From assembly GCF_005887635.2 (NCBI RefSeq), contig NZ_CP040818.1, forward strand, positions 744,001 to 808,000: a DNA stretch of 64,000 nucleotides, given 5' to 3'. This document shows positions 27,074 to 38,174 of this stretch, one piece after another (the stretch's first letter is position 1; each line of letters begins with the position of its first letter). This stretch comes from Paroceanicella profunda (GTDB taxonomy: Bacteria; Pseudomonadota; Alphaproteobacteria; Rhodobacterales; Rhodobacteraceae). A program made the translations under genes and the position numbers. Under the pieces are notes generated by a model. The model was not told the DNA's origin. It searched no databases and saw only the letters and a program-made list of their open reading frames with translations.

Positions 27074-28432
27074 TCAGTCGGAGACCGGGCGGCAGACCTG
27101 GTTCATCGCACGCAGGTGCGCGCAGGCTTCCTCGGCCGAGACCGGGCTGTTGCCGGAGAGCCTGGCACGGTAGAGCGTGAGCCCCTTCACCGTTGCCTTC
27201 TCGACCGATCCCTTGGCGCCCTGCAGCGCCGGCGCGCCCTGCCGGGTGGCCTTGGCGAGCACGTTCACCGCATAGGTACGGTCCTTGAACGCCCCGAGCT
27301 GCACTGTCCAGGCTTCCGCCGCGGAGTCCCGCGCCAGCGGCGGCCGGGCCTCGACCACGGCCGCGATGGAGCGCGACTGCATGGCCGGCAGGGACCGGGC
27401 GCTGCCCGGGCGCGCCCTGGGAGAGGAGACGGTCTTGGGCGCGTAGGCCGACACGCGGATCATCGCCGGATCGGGGGTGGAGGCGGCGGCACTGGGCACC
27501 ACGGCATCCTCGATCGCCTTGAGGGAGGCGGTCAGAATACCGTCCGGCACGTCGCCGCGGGGCCGCGGAGCATCGGTCTCGCGCACGCCCGGGTTCCGGC
27601 CGATGGCGGGCTTGACCACCGCGACCATCGCCGGGGCCTTGCTGAACCCGAGGTCGAGCAGTTCCGCCACCTTGGCGTTGCGCGCCCGCGAGCTGCGCCC
27701 GCCGAAGACCACCGCGATCACCCGCTCGTTGCCCCGCTCCGCCGAGGCGACGAGGTTGTAGCCCGCCGCGTTGGTGTAGCCGGTCTTGATCCCGTCCGCG
27801 CCGCGATAGCTCGACAGCAGGCGGCGGTTGGTGTTGTAGACGGTCTTTCCGTCCGTCACCGTCGATTTGCGGCTGAACAGATTATAATATTGCGGATAAT
27901 CGTACAGAAGATGCCGGCCGAGGATCGCCATGTCCCGCGCGGAGGAATAGTGATTCGTCTGCGTGAGGCCGTTGGCATTGCGGAAGTTGGTATTGTGCAT
28001 GCCGAAGGTAGCGGCCTTCGCCGTCATCATCTTGGCGAATTCGGCCTCGGACCCGCCGACGGCCTCGCCCAGTGCGGTGGCCGCGTCATTCGCCGATTTC
28101 ACCGCCGCGGCGCGAATCAGGTCGCGCACCGAGATGCGTTCGCCGGTGCGCAGACCGAGATGCGACGGCGGCTCGGAGGCCGCGTTGCTGGAGACCTTCA
28201 CCTTCTGATCGAGCGACAGCTGGCCTTTTGCCACCGCCTCGAACACAAGATATAGTGTCATCATCTTCGTGAGCGATGCGGGGTGGAGCCGCGCATCGGC
28301 ATTGTCGGAGTACAGCACTCGCCCGTCCCGCGCATCGATGACGATGGCGGCGAAAGGCGCGGCGAGGGTGGTGCCGGTCAGTGCAAGGAAGAGCATCACG
28401 GTCGTGAGACCGCGAGTAAGGATACGTGACAT
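27074..28432 (-). CDS. D-alanyl-D-alanine carboxypeptidase with C-terminal SPOR domain
   Basis: A 452-residue low-molecular-weight penicillin-binding protein. Signal peptide to about residue 24 (GTTLAA), then S-L-T-K at 53-56 (nucleophile S53), S-A-N at 113-115 and K-T-G at 216-218. It trims the terminal D-Ala of peptidoglycan stem peptides in the periplasm. The C-terminal ~80 residues (WTVQLGAFKDRTYA...) are a SPOR domain that binds denuded septal glycan, so it probably acts at the division site. Start at 28432 follows GGAG at 7 nt; the in-frame ATG at 28489 would spoil the signal peptide. Confidence 0.93.
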   Translation of the reverse strand: MSRILTRGLTTVMLFLALTGTTLAAPFAAIVIDARDGRVLYSDNADARLHPASLTKMMTLYLVFEAVAKGQLSLDQKVKVSSNAASEPPSHLGLRTGERISVRDLIRAAAVKSANDAATALGEAVGGSEAEFAKMMTAKAATFGMHNTNFRNANGLTQTNHYSSARDMAILGRHLLYDYPQYYNLFSRKSTVTDGKTVYNTNRRLLSSYRGADGIKTGYTNAAGYNLVASAERGNERVIAVVFGGRSSRARNAKVAELLDLGFSKAPAMVAVVKPAIGRNPGVRETDAPRPRGDVPDGILTASLKAIEDAVVPSAAASTPDPAMIRVSAYAPKTVSSPRARPGSARSLPAMQSRSIAAVVEARPPLARDSAAEAWTVQLGAFKDRTYAVNVLAKATRQGAPALQGAKGSVEKATVKGLTLYRARLSGNSPVSAEEACAHLRAMNQVCRPVSD

Positions 28433-28529
28433 CGGCGAACTCCGATGATTACTCGTTTCTGCCTCTCGGGCGGATTTGACCGCTCTCATTCATTTTTTAT
28501 GTTTAAATCGCACGGTACCACATTGAACG

Positions 28530-28643
28530 TGCAATGCAATCCGGTTTGGTGGAGCAGGCCCGTCCCGGCGCTTTCGTGCAGCGCAACAGGGCCTGACAGC
28601 GCCGCTCATGCCAGCGGGGCGCATACCTATGTTGCACTGCAAC
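28530..28643 (+). promoter_or_regulatory. Three TGCA-type inverted repeats upstream of the phasin promoter (PhaR-like)
   Basis: TGCA-A-TGCA at 28530-28538, GTGCAGCGCAAC at 28576-28587 and a perfect 6-bp-arm palindrome GTTGCA-C-TGCAAC at 28631-28643. The last ends 8 bp before the -35 box. PhaR repressors of Rhodobacterales bind TGC-rich inverted repeats in phasin promoters, so these are plausible PhaR sites. phaR itself is not in the window. Confidence 0.5.
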
Positions 28644-28651
28644 ACGGGCCA

Positions 28652-28680
28652 TTGACGCAACGCAGCAAATTGTCTATTTT
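28652..28680 (+). promoter_or_regulatory. Sigma-70-type promoter of the phasin gene
   Basis: TTGACG (28652-28657), 17-bp spacer, TATTTT (28675-28680). The best -35/-10 pair in the region, 61 bp ahead of the phasin ATG. Confidence 0.7.
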
Positions 28681-28741
28681 CAGCCTACGCCACAAACCCG
28701 CGGCACGCGCATGCCGTCAGACTGAAACCGGAGAAGCGACC

Positions 28742-29215
28742 ATGGCAACCGCCAAGCCTGACGTTATCAAGGATACCACTGACGCGATGAAAGAAGCTAC
28801 CAGCAAGGTGGAGAGCTTCGCGGCCGACGGCCAGAAGGCCATGACCGCGCAGATGGAGAAGCTCGCCAAGGGCTTCGAGACTGCAACCGCCTTCAACCAG
28901 GACACCGTCGACGCGATGATGAAGTCCACCGAGATTGCCTCCAAGGCCTTCGAGGGCCTGAACGCGGAGTTCATGAGCTACTCGAAGAAATCCTTCGAAT
29001 CGACCGTTGCGGCCGCGAAGGACTTCGCCTCTTCGAAGACCGTTTCCGAACTGTTCGAGAAGCAGGCCGATTTCGCGAAATCTTCCGTCGACGACTTCAT
29101 GAAGCAGTCGGTGAAGATGAACGAGATGTACATGGCCGCCGCCAAGTCGGCCATGGAGCCCGTGGGCGCGCGCTTCACCGCCGCGACCGAGGTGTTCAAG
29201 GGCTTCTCGGCCTGA
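28742..29215 (+). CDS. Phasin family protein
   Basis: A 157-residue, Lys/Ala/Glu-rich, almost entirely helical protein of the phasin family, without signal peptide or cysteine. Repeated amphipathic stretches ([39 protein letters not shown]) fit the phasin helix. Phasins coat polyhydroxyalkanoate granules, limiting their size and recruiting enzymes. Codon use and spacing are normal; ATG follows CCGGAGAAG. It is monocistronic, with its own promoter and terminator. No phaC, phaZ or phaR lies in the window. Confidence 0.88.
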   Translation: MATAKPDVIKDTTDAMKEATSKVESFAADGQKAMTAQMEKLAKGFETATAFNQDTVDAMMKSTEIASKAFEGLNAEFMSYSKKSFESTVAAAKDFASSKTVSELFEKQADFAKSSVDDFMKQSVKMNEMYMAAAKSAMEPVGARFTAATEVFKGFSA

Positions 29216-29243
29216 AGGCGTCCATTCCTGCGAGTTCGACACG

Positions 29244-29267
29244 AAAAGGGGGCACGCGCCCCCTTTT
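29244..29267 (+). terminator. Intrinsic terminator of the phasin gene
   Basis: AAAAGGGGGC, loop ACGC, GCCCCCTTTT: perfect 10-bp stem ending in a T-run, 28 nt after the stop. Confidence 0.9.
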
Positions 29268-29321
29268 CACTTTGTGACTCCAGCATATATTCACGGTTCG
29301 AGATTCGGAATGGTGAGGATC

Positions 29322-29717
29322 ATGACCGGAAGATTGACCGACATCATGGAGCCCCACATCATGGCCTCTCTCACGATGGCCTCCGCGAGGGCGATGGCCG
29401 AGGACCCGCCGCCGGGCCGCGGGACGGACACCGTCCTGGCGCCGCGCGCGAAATCGAAGTCGCAGCGGCCGCCGCTCTACAAGGTGATGCTGCTGAACGA
29501 CGACTACACGCCGATGGAATTCGTCGTGCATGTGCTCGAGCGGTTCTTCGGCATCACGAACCAGCATGCGGTGGACCTCATGCTGACCGTGCACAGGAAG
29601 GGAGTCGCGGTCGTCGGCGTGTTCTCGTTCGAGATCGCCGAGACCAAGGTGACTCAGGTGATGGACTACGCGCGGCGCAACCAGCACCCGCTCCAGTGCA
29701 CCATGGAAAAGGAATAA
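29322..29717 (+). CDS. clpS: ATP-dependent Clp protease adaptor ClpS
   Basis: ClpS delivers N-degron substrates to ClpA. The conserved core is complete: [12 protein letters not shown] with the N-degron pocket, and V-F-x-x-E-I-A-E-T-K near the end. The start is uncertain: in-frame ATGs at 29310, 29322, 29346, 29361, 29376 and 29388 all precede the core. I chose 29322 (GAGG just upstream), giving 131 residues with a Met-rich, weakly hydrophobic head; 29388 would give about 109 residues, closer to many ClpS proteins. It lies 233 bp ahead of clpA, its partner. Confidence 0.88.
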   Translation: MTGRLTDIMEPHIMASLTMASARAMAEDPPPGRGTDTVLAPRAKSKSQRPPLYKVMLLNDDYTPMEFVVHVLERFFGITNQHAVDLMLTVHRKGVAVVGVFSFEIAETKVTQVMDYARRNQHPLQCTMEKE

Positions 29718-29950
29718 CTGCCCGCCGGGGCAGCACGACCGCCACTTTACTGGGCAGCCATCGGCCGCGGCCCCCTCGGGGCAGCGGGTTTTGTCATTAC
29801 CGGATCACATTTTTCGCGACTGCGAGGAATGAGCCTTGAACGGGGGCTGACAAAACCAAGATTTAATGATGCAATCCTATGATGCCGGGACCGTTCGATG
29901 CTCACGGGGCATGTTCGGGCAGCGCATAGCCTTCGGTAAGGGAGCATCTG

Positions 29951-32272
<2,322 letters not shown>

Positions 32273-32296
32273 GCCGTCACGGCCTGACCGGTGTAA

Positions 32297-32322
32297 CGGC
32301 GGCGCCCCCCGGGGCGCCGCCG
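32297..32322 (+). terminator. Stem-loop after clpA
   Basis: CGGCGGCGCCCC / GGGGCGCCGCCG, a 12-bp stem with a 2-nt centre, followed by ATTTCGTT. It separates clpA from the converging lipoprotein gene. Confidence 0.65.
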
Positions 32323-32353
32323 ATTTCGTTCCGGGGGCAGCGCCCGGGCCCTT

Positions 32354-33031
32354 TCAGTAGATCTTCGTGTCCGGGCCGAAGACCACTTTCGTGCCGACCG
32401 AGTAGATGAAGCAGGTGCGCTCCTTCGGCGTGCCTTCGCACAGGCTCATCGCCTCACGCCGGGCCGCCGCTTCGGAGCTGCGCCCGGTCACATAGCCGTA
32501 GAAGCCGGTCCTGCTCAGCGCGAGAGCCGCGAAGGGCCGTGCGGTGTATTCCAGCCCCAGCTGGCCGCGCTGCTTGGTGTTGAGAAACGGGATCTCCGCC
32601 GTATCGAGGGTCGTGGGATAGGACAGCGTGCGCGGCGTCTCTGCGTAAGCGATGTTGCGCCCCTTCGAGACCGCAAGCCCGCAGGCACCCCTGGAATACT
32701 GCTCGCATTTCTGCAGGGCGATGCGCTGCAGGTCCGCATCGGTCGAGGCGGAGGACGCGCCGGCCCAGGAGGACCCGAACGGCCCCTTCGGCGAGACGGC
32801 GATGAAGAATCGGGCGCGCTGGTCCGCGTCCAGCGTCTCCCAGCTCTGCGTGAGCGACGCGCGCGTCTTGTCGGAGACATAGGGCAGCAGGGAGGCGTCG
32901 AACTGCTGCGAGAGCACCTGCGCCTCCGTCACCGCAGCGGCAGCCCCGTCCGACGCCGTCCCGGGGGCCTGACATGCGCCCAGACCAATTGAAGCAACGA
33001 TCAACAAGATCGTACCGACATGTTTCGCCAT
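32354..33031 (-). CDS. Hypothetical lipoprotein
   Basis: A 225-residue protein with a lipoprotein signal peptide ending in the lipobox L-G-A-C (cysteine at about residue 20). The mature part has four more cysteines (KCEQYSRGACG and LCEG...CFIYS), which probably form disulfides, and a C-terminal region similar in style to DUF4189-like periplasmic domains. I do not recognise a named family. Start at 33031 follows GAGGGTTGG; an ATG 12 nt upstream is in frame. It is convergent with clpA and divergent from ilvD. Confidence 0.75.
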   Translation of the reverse strand: MAKHVGTILLIVASIGLGACQAPGTASDGAAAAVTEAQVLSQQFDASLLPYVSDKTRASLTQSWETLDADQRARFFIAVSPKGPFGSSWAGASSASTDADLQRIALQKCEQYSRGACGLAVSKGRNIAYAETPRTLSYPTTLDTAEIPFLNTKQRGQLGLEYTARPFAALALSRTGFYGYVTGRSSEAAARREAMSLCEGTPKERTCFIYSVGTKVVFGPDTKIY

Positions 33032-33184
33032 TCCAACCCTCATTCTGAAGAACCTGGATCAGGATAGCCGAATACGACCGACCGGTCACTTGCCCTCGCC
33101 CGCCACGCCCCATGCGGCTGTGCGCTGGCCATGCCGGCACGGCCATGCTATCAGCGGGCAAAACAAGCCCTGAGGAGATGACCC

Positions 33185-35017
33185 ATGCCCCTGTACCGTT
33201 CACGCCGTTCCACCCACGGGCGGAACATGGCCGGTGCGCGTGGCCTCTGGCGCGCCACCGGAATGACCGACGAGGATTTCGGCAAGCCGATCATCGCGGT
33301 GGTGAACTCGTTCACCGAGTTCGTGCCCGGCCACGTCCACCTGAAGGATCTCGGCCAGCTCGTGGCCCGCGAGATCGAGAAGGCCGGCGGTGTGGCCAAG
33401 GAATTCAACACCATCGCCGTGGATGACGGCATCGCGATGGGCCATGACGGCATGCTCTACTCGCTGCCTTCGCGCGAGATCATCGCCGACAGCGTGGAAT
33501 ACATGGTCAACGCCCATTGCGCCGACGCGATGGTGTGCATCTCCAACTGCGACAAGATCACCCCCGGCATGCTGATGGCCGCGATGCGGCTGAACATCCC
33601 GGTGGTCTTCGTGTCCGGCGGGCCGATGGAGGCCGGCAAGGTCACCATCGACGACCTAGAGATGAAGGTCGATCTGGTGGACGCCATGGTCGCCGCCGCG
33701 GATGACGCCCGCTCGGATGCCGAGGTCGATGCGATCGAGCGCTCCGCCTGCCCCACCTGCGGCTCCTGCTCCGGCATGTTCACCGCCAACTCGATGAACT
33801 GTTTGACCGAGGCGCTCGGCCTCGCGCTGCCCGGCAACGGCTCGGTGCTCGCCACCCATTCGGACCGCCAGCGCCTGTTCGAGGAGGCCGGCCGGCTGAT
33901 CGTGGACATCACCCGCCGCCATTACGAGATCGACGAGCCGGGCCTGCTGCCGCGCGAGATCGCGAATTTCAACGCCTTCGAGAACGCGATGACCCTCGAC
34001 ATCTCGATGGGCGGGTCCACCAACACCGTGCTCCACCTGCTCGCCGCCGCCCATGAGGGCGAAGTGCCCTTCACGATGGAGGACATCGACCGGCTGTCGC
34101 GCGGGGTGCCGGTGCTGTGCAAGGTGGCCCCCTCGGTGGCCAACGTCCACATGGAGGACGTCCACCGCGCCGGCGGCATCATGGCCATCTTGGGAGAGCT
34201 GAACCGCGCCGGGCTGATCCACGACGATTGCGCCACCGTGCACGCGCCCAGCCTCGGCGAGGCGCTGGCGCGCTGGGACGTGACCGTGACCAACACCCCG
34301 GACGTGCAGGACTTCTACCGCGCCGCCCCCGGCGGCGTGCGCACCAAGGTCGCGTTTTCACAGTCGAATCGCTACAAGGAGCTCGATCTGGACCGCAAGT
34401 CCGGCACCGTGCGCTCCGCCGACAACGCCTATTCGAAGGACGGCGGCCTGGCCGTGCTTTCGGGCAACATCGCGCTCGAGGGCTGCATCGTGAAGACCGC
34501 GGGCGTGGATGCGAGCATCCTGCAGTTCGCCGGCCCGGCCATCGTGTTCGAGAGCCAGGACAGCGCCGTGAGCGGCATCCTCACCGGCAAGGTGAAGGCG
34601 GGAGACGTGGTGGTGATCCGCTACGAGGGCCCGCAGGGCGGCCCGGGCATGCAGGAGATGCTCTACCCCACGAGCTACCTGAAGTCGAAGGGGTTGGGCA
34701 AGGCCTGCGCCCTGCTGACGGACGGGCGCTTCTCGGGCGGCACCTCGGGCCTCTCCATCGGCCACGTCTCGCCGGAAGCGGCGGAGGGCGGCATCATCGG
34801 CCTCGTCGAGACCGGGGACCGGATCGAGATCGACATTCCCGGCCGCAGCATCCGCCTCGCGGTGAGCGAGGAGGTGCTCGACGCGCGCCGCGCCGCCAAG
34901 GGCCCGCTGCCCTGGACCCCGCAAGAGCAGCGCACCCGGCAGGTGAGCAAGGCGCTGCGCGCCTACGCCGCCTTCGCCAGTTCCGCTGCGAAGGGGGCCG
35001 TGCGCATCCTGCCGTAA
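33185..35017 (+). CDS. ilvD: Dihydroxy-acid dehydratase
   Basis: A 610-residue iron-sulfur enzyme of branched-chain amino acid and pantothenate synthesis, converting dihydroxyacids to 2-keto acids. Cluster ligands lie in S-N-C-D-K-I-T-P-G and [10 protein letters not shown]. Length matches E. coli IlvD (616), the [4Fe-4S]-type IlvD branch. The N-terminus [19 protein letters not shown] is canonical; ATG at 33185 follows GAGGAG. Monocistronic with its own terminator. Confidence 0.96.
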   Translation: MPLYRSRRSTHGRNMAGARGLWRATGMTDEDFGKPIIAVVNSFTEFVPGHVHLKDLGQLVAREIEKAGGVAKEFNTIAVDDGIAMGHDGMLYSLPSREIIADSVEYMVNAHCADAMVCISNCDKITPGMLMAAMRLNIPVVFVSGGPMEAGKVTIDDLEMKVDLVDAMVAAADDARSDAEVDAIERSACPTCGSCSGMFTANSMNCLTEALGLALPGNGSVLATHSDRQRLFEEAGRLIVDITRRHYEIDEPGLLPREIANFNAFENAMTLDISMGGSTNTVLHLLAAAHEGEVPFTMEDIDRLSRGVPVLCKVAPSVANVHMEDVHRAGGIMAILGELNRAGLIHDDCATVHAPSLGEALARWDVTVTNTPDVQDFYRAAPGGVRTKVAFSQSNRYKELDLDRKSGTVRSADNAYSKDGGLAVLSGNIALEGCIVKTAGVDASILQFAGPAIVFESQDSAVSGILTGKVKAGDVVVIRYEGPQGGPGMQEMLYPTSYLKSKGLGKACALLTDGRFSGGTSGLSIGHVSPEAAEGGIIGLVETGDRIEIDIPGRSIRLAVSEEVLDARRAAKGPLPWTPQEQRTRQVSKALRAYAAFASSAAKGAVRILP

Positions 35018-35023
35018 GCCTGC

Positions 35024-35051
35024 CGGAAGGGCCCCGCCCGGGGCCCTTCCG
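35024..35051. terminator. Stem-loop between ilvD and the GntR regulator
   Basis: CGGAAGGGCCCC, loop GCCC, CGGGGCCCTTCCG type pairing: 12-bp perfect stem, 7 nt after the ilvD stop and 16 nt from the converging regulator's stop. No long T-run. Confidence 0.7.
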
Positions 35052-35066
35052 CGCGCCGTTGCGGCC

Positions 35067-35813
35067 TCAGAAGCCGGAGATCAGTCGCAGGAACGGCCGT
35101 GCGCTGTGGCCCCGGGTGTCGCGCAGGCGGTCGAGGTAGAGCCGCACGGATTCGCTCAGCCCGTAGAGATGCTCGCGCATCTGCGCCTGCGCGCGCGAGG
35201 ATTGCCGGGCGACCAGCGCGTCCAGGATGCCGCCATGCTCGCGCACCGAAGCCTCGAACACCGCTTCCACCCCCTCCAGCCGCTGCACCACCGGCCCCAT
35301 GCCGGCCGGCCCGGCCATCGGCATCCGCGCAATCTGCCGTGACAGGGTGACGAGGGTCTCGTTGCCGCTCGCCTCCAGGATCGCGTCGTGGAAGGCGGTG
35401 TTGAGGTCGAGGAAGCGCATCCGGTCCGCCGAGGAAATCCGCCCGCCGTTCAGCAGCCCCGCCATGGCCTCCACGTTGGCCGCGAGGCTCTCGAACACCG
35501 CCACCGCCGGTTCCGCGCGCTCGGCCAGCAGCCGGCAGGCCATGGCCTCCAGCTCGCCCCGCACCCGGATGGCATCGACGATCTCCTCCAGGCTGAAGGC
35601 CCGGACGAGAAAGCCGCGCTGGGGCTTGTAGACCAGCAACCCCTCCTGCGCGAGTGCGGCGAGCGCGAGGCGCACCGGGGTGCGCGATACCTCCAGCCGG
35701 CTTGCCAGCGCGATTTCCTGCAAGCGGCTTCCCGGCTCGAACGCCCCTTCGAACAGCATCTGACGCAACTGCTCGGTGATCTGCTCCGACTGTGTGGTCA
35801 TCAAGGGGGGCAT
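35067..35813 (-). CDS. GntR family transcriptional regulator, FCD domain
   Basis: A 248-residue regulator. Winged helix-turn-helix at about 8-72 (GSRLQEIALASRLEVSRTPVRLALAALAQEGLL) and an all-helical FCD ligand-binding domain (about 80-225) with the metal-binding Asp/His pattern (LNTAFHDAILEASGN, REHGGILDAL). Target and ligand are unknown; no metabolic gene is adjacent on the same strand, so it may act elsewhere. Start at 35813 touches its AAAGGA; a second ATG at 35801 is equally possible. Confidence 0.87.
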   Translation of the reverse strand: MPPLMTTQSEQITEQLRQMLFEGAFEPGSRLQEIALASRLEVSRTPVRLALAALAQEGLLVYKPQRGFLVRAFSLEEIVDAIRVRGELEAMACRLLAERAEPAVAVFESLAANVEAMAGLLNGGRISSADRMRFLDLNTAFHDAILEASGNETLVTLSRQIARMPMAGPAGMGPVVQRLEGVEAVFEASVREHGGILDALVARQSSRAQAQMREHLYGLSESVRLYLDRLRDTRGHSARPFLRLISGF

Positions 35814-36001
35814 TCCTTTCGGAAAGGGACTTCCACTCTAGGTAACCCACGCAGGGGCAAAGGCAATCCCGGATGTGCCGCCTGCTGCGCGGGCGGCCGC
35901 GGCTCTTCACGCTGCCTTAATCCCCTTCCCCCTACCTTGGAGACGGGAAGCTTGGGTTTTGCCATGGCGGGGGGCCGCCATGCGAATGAAGGGGTGTGGG
36001 G

Positions 36002-38041
36002 ATGGCGAGTCCTTCGCAGGATGTATCTCATCTGTCAGGATATTTTTCGTGTCACTGTCCGGGGTGCGCCGAGCAGGCGCTGGATGACGGCGGCGATGGC
36101 GCAACGGTCCGGGACTGGTCGGCGGATGCCGGAGATGCCGGCTCCCCCGCGCGCGACGCGCAGCAGGGCACGGCGGACTATCAGGTGGTCGGCCTCTCCG
36201 GAAACAACATCGACGGGTTGCTCTCCGGGCTGAAATGGGCCGGGACACAGCTGACCTTCTCGTTTCCGGACTCGGCGGACGCCTATTCGGCCAGCTACTC
36301 CGGCAGCCCGCAAGCCCTCGACTTCGCCGCGTTCGGAACGCAGCAGAGCGCCGTCGTCCGCGCCATTCTCGACCAGTATGACGCCGTCTGCGGGCTGAGT
36401 TTCGTGGAAAGCACCGGCGCCTCGGCGGGCTCGGCCGACATGCGCTTCGCCCTGAGCGACGACCCGACCACCGCCTATGCCTACTACCCCTCCGCGGCGG
36501 AGGAAGGCGGCGATGTCTGGGTGCACAACGGCGTGCCGGACTGGGCGGACACCGATGTCTACGCCGCACCGCAATCCGGAAACTACGCCTATCACACCTT
36601 CATCCACGAGATCGGCCATGCCATCGGCCTGAAGCACGGCCACAGCGGCGGGGCGGGAAACAGCACCACCATGCTCGCCACCTGGGATTCCATGGAATAC
36701 TCGGTGATGACCTACCGGTCCTACCAGAACGACCCGCTGCAGGGCGGCTATTCGAACGAGACCTGGGGCTACGCCCAGTCCCTCATGATCTATGACATCG
36801 CCGCGCTGCAGACCATGTATGGCGCCGATTACACCACCAACGCCGGCAACACCCACTACCGGTTCAACCAGGCCACCGGCGAGATGTTCATCGACGGCGA
36901 GGGCCAGGGCATGCCCGGCGCGAACCGGATCTTCCGCACCGTCTGGGACGGCGGCGGCAGGGACACCTACGATTTCTCCGGCTACAGCACCGATCTCGCG
37001 GTGGACCTCAGCCCCGGCCAGTATGCCGACCTTGACCGGGGCGGCTCCGCGCAACGCGCCTATCTCGGCGACGGCCATTACGCCCGCGGCCACGTGTTCA
37101 ACGCGCTCGACATCGGCGGAGACGGCCGCGGCCTGATCGAGAACGCCATCGGCGGCCGGGGGAACGACCAGGTCTGGGGCAACGAGGCCGCCAACATCCT
37201 CAACGGCATGGCCGGCCGCGACTCGCTGTTCGGCGGCGCCGGAAACGACCGCCTGATCGGCGGCAGCGATCGCGACATCCTGCACGGCGGCGAAGGCAAT
37301 GACGGGCTCTACGGCGGCGCCGGCAACGACGATCTCACCGGGATGACCGGCGCGGACCGCCTCTATGGCGGTCAGGGCCGGGACTACATCACCGGCGGCG
37401 ACGGCAACGACCTCATCATCGCGGGCGACGACGCGGACCGGGTGTTCGGCGGCGCGGGCAAGGATCGCATCCGCGGCGATGCCGGCGACGACGTGCTGGA
37501 GGGCGGCGCCGAGCGGGACCTGCTGCTGGGCGGCAGCGGCGAGGACGACATCGTCGGCGGCTCCGGCGACGACCTCGTGTTCGGCGGCGCCGATGACGAT
37601 TCCCTCAGCGGCAACGACGGCCGCGATCTCGTGGCCGGTGACGAGGGCCGGGACCGCATCGACGGCGGCGCGGACTGGGACCGGCTGTTCGGCGGCGATG
37701 GCAACGACATCATCACCGGCGGCGAGGGGCGCGACCGCATGTCCGGCGATGCCGGCAATGACCGGCTGATCGGCGGCTCGGACGGCGACCTTCTCATCGG
37801 CGGCGACGGCGCGGACACTTTCGTGCTCGGCACCGGCGACGGCATCGACCTCGTGCGCGATTTCGACCCCACGCTGGACCATATCGACCTGCGCGTGGAC
37901 GGTGCCACCCTGGAGGATCTCGAGATCACCGAGAACGCCGGCGGCGTGATCCTGCACGGGCTTCACGGCACCTTGCGCCTGGCCGGCGTGACCGCCGACG
38001 ACCTCACGCCCGAGCATTTCATCCTGCCAGAAGTGGGCTGA
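36002..38041 (+). CDS. Serralysin-like M10 metalloprotease with RTX repeats
   Basis: A 679-residue secreted protease. Catalytic zinc motif HEIGHAIGLKH at about residues 202-212 and Met-turn Y-S-V-M-T-Y at about 236. From about residue 375 to 605 it carries some two dozen GGxGxDxLx calcium-binding nonapeptides, then a C-terminal peptidase-M10 end. There is no Sec signal peptide, consistent with type I secretion via a C-terminal signal; no T1SS genes are nearby. Residues 17-25 hold an unusual C-H-C-P-G-C cluster. ATG at 36002 follows AAGGGGTGTGGGG. Confidence 0.92.
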   Translation: MASPSQDVSHLSGYFSCHCPGCAEQALDDGGDGATVRDWSADAGDAGSPARDAQQGTADYQVVGLSGNNIDGLLSGLKWAGTQLTFSFPDSADAYSASYSGSPQALDFAAFGTQQSAVVRAILDQYDAVCGLSFVESTGASAGSADMRFALSDDPTTAYAYYPSAAEEGGDVWVHNGVPDWADTDVYAAPQSGNYAYHTFIHEIGHAIGLKHGHSGGAGNSTTMLATWDSMEYSVMTYRSYQNDPLQGGYSNETWGYAQSLMIYDIAALQTMYGADYTTNAGNTHYRFNQATGEMFIDGEGQGMPGANRIFRTVWDGGGRDTYDFSGYSTDLAVDLSPGQYADLDRGGSAQRAYLGDGHYARGHVFNALDIGGDGRGLIENAIGGRGNDQVWGNEAANILNGMAGRDSLFGGAGNDRLIGGSDRDILHGGEGNDGLYGGAGNDDLTGMTGADRLYGGQGRDYITGGDGNDLIIAGDDADRVFGGAGKDRIRGDAGDDVLEGGAERDLLLGGSGEDDIVGGSGDDLVFGGADDDSLSGNDGRDLVAGDEGRDRIDGGADWDRLFGGDGNDIITGGEGRDRMSGDAGNDRLIGGSDGDLLIGGDGADTFVLGTGDGIDLVRDFDPTLDHIDLRVDGATLEDLEITENAGGVILHGLHGTLRLAGVTADDLTPEHFILPEVG

Positions 38042-38080
38042 GCCCGCCCTGCGCCGACAGAAACCGGCCACAAGCCATGT

Positions 38081-38109
38081 TTGAGACGCATGGCACACAT
38101 TCGTATGCC
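38081..38109 (+). promoter_or_regulatory. Candidate promoter of the cyclopropane synthase gene
   Basis: TTGAGA (38081-38086), 17-bp spacer, TATGCC (38104-38109), 65 bp before the chosen start. A moderate match only. Confidence 0.4.
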
Positions 38110-38174
38110 CTCTTTATTCACCCCGGATGATCTGGTTAACCTTGTTCCGGGATATGAAACTCGCTGGGGGGCAC

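Larger units (their letters stand above)
28433..28741. other. Intergenic region between dac and the phasin gene
   Basis: About 310 bp, markedly AT-richer than its surroundings, holding the divergent promoters. The right half carries three TGC/GCA inverted repeats and a good sigma-70 promoter for the phasin gene (separate entries). No gene seen. Confidence 0.7.

Noticed and set aside
29834..29867. Heat-shock (RpoH) promoter ahead of clpA
   Set aside because: CTTG is present but the -10 region (CAAGATTT) fits the alphaproteobacterial RpoH consensus poorly.
38128..38158. RpoE-type promoter (TGATC...) for the cyclopropane synthase gene
   Set aside because: The -35-like TGATCT is followed by a 19-bp spacer and TATGAA, which does not match the Rhodobacter RpoE -10 element as I know it.
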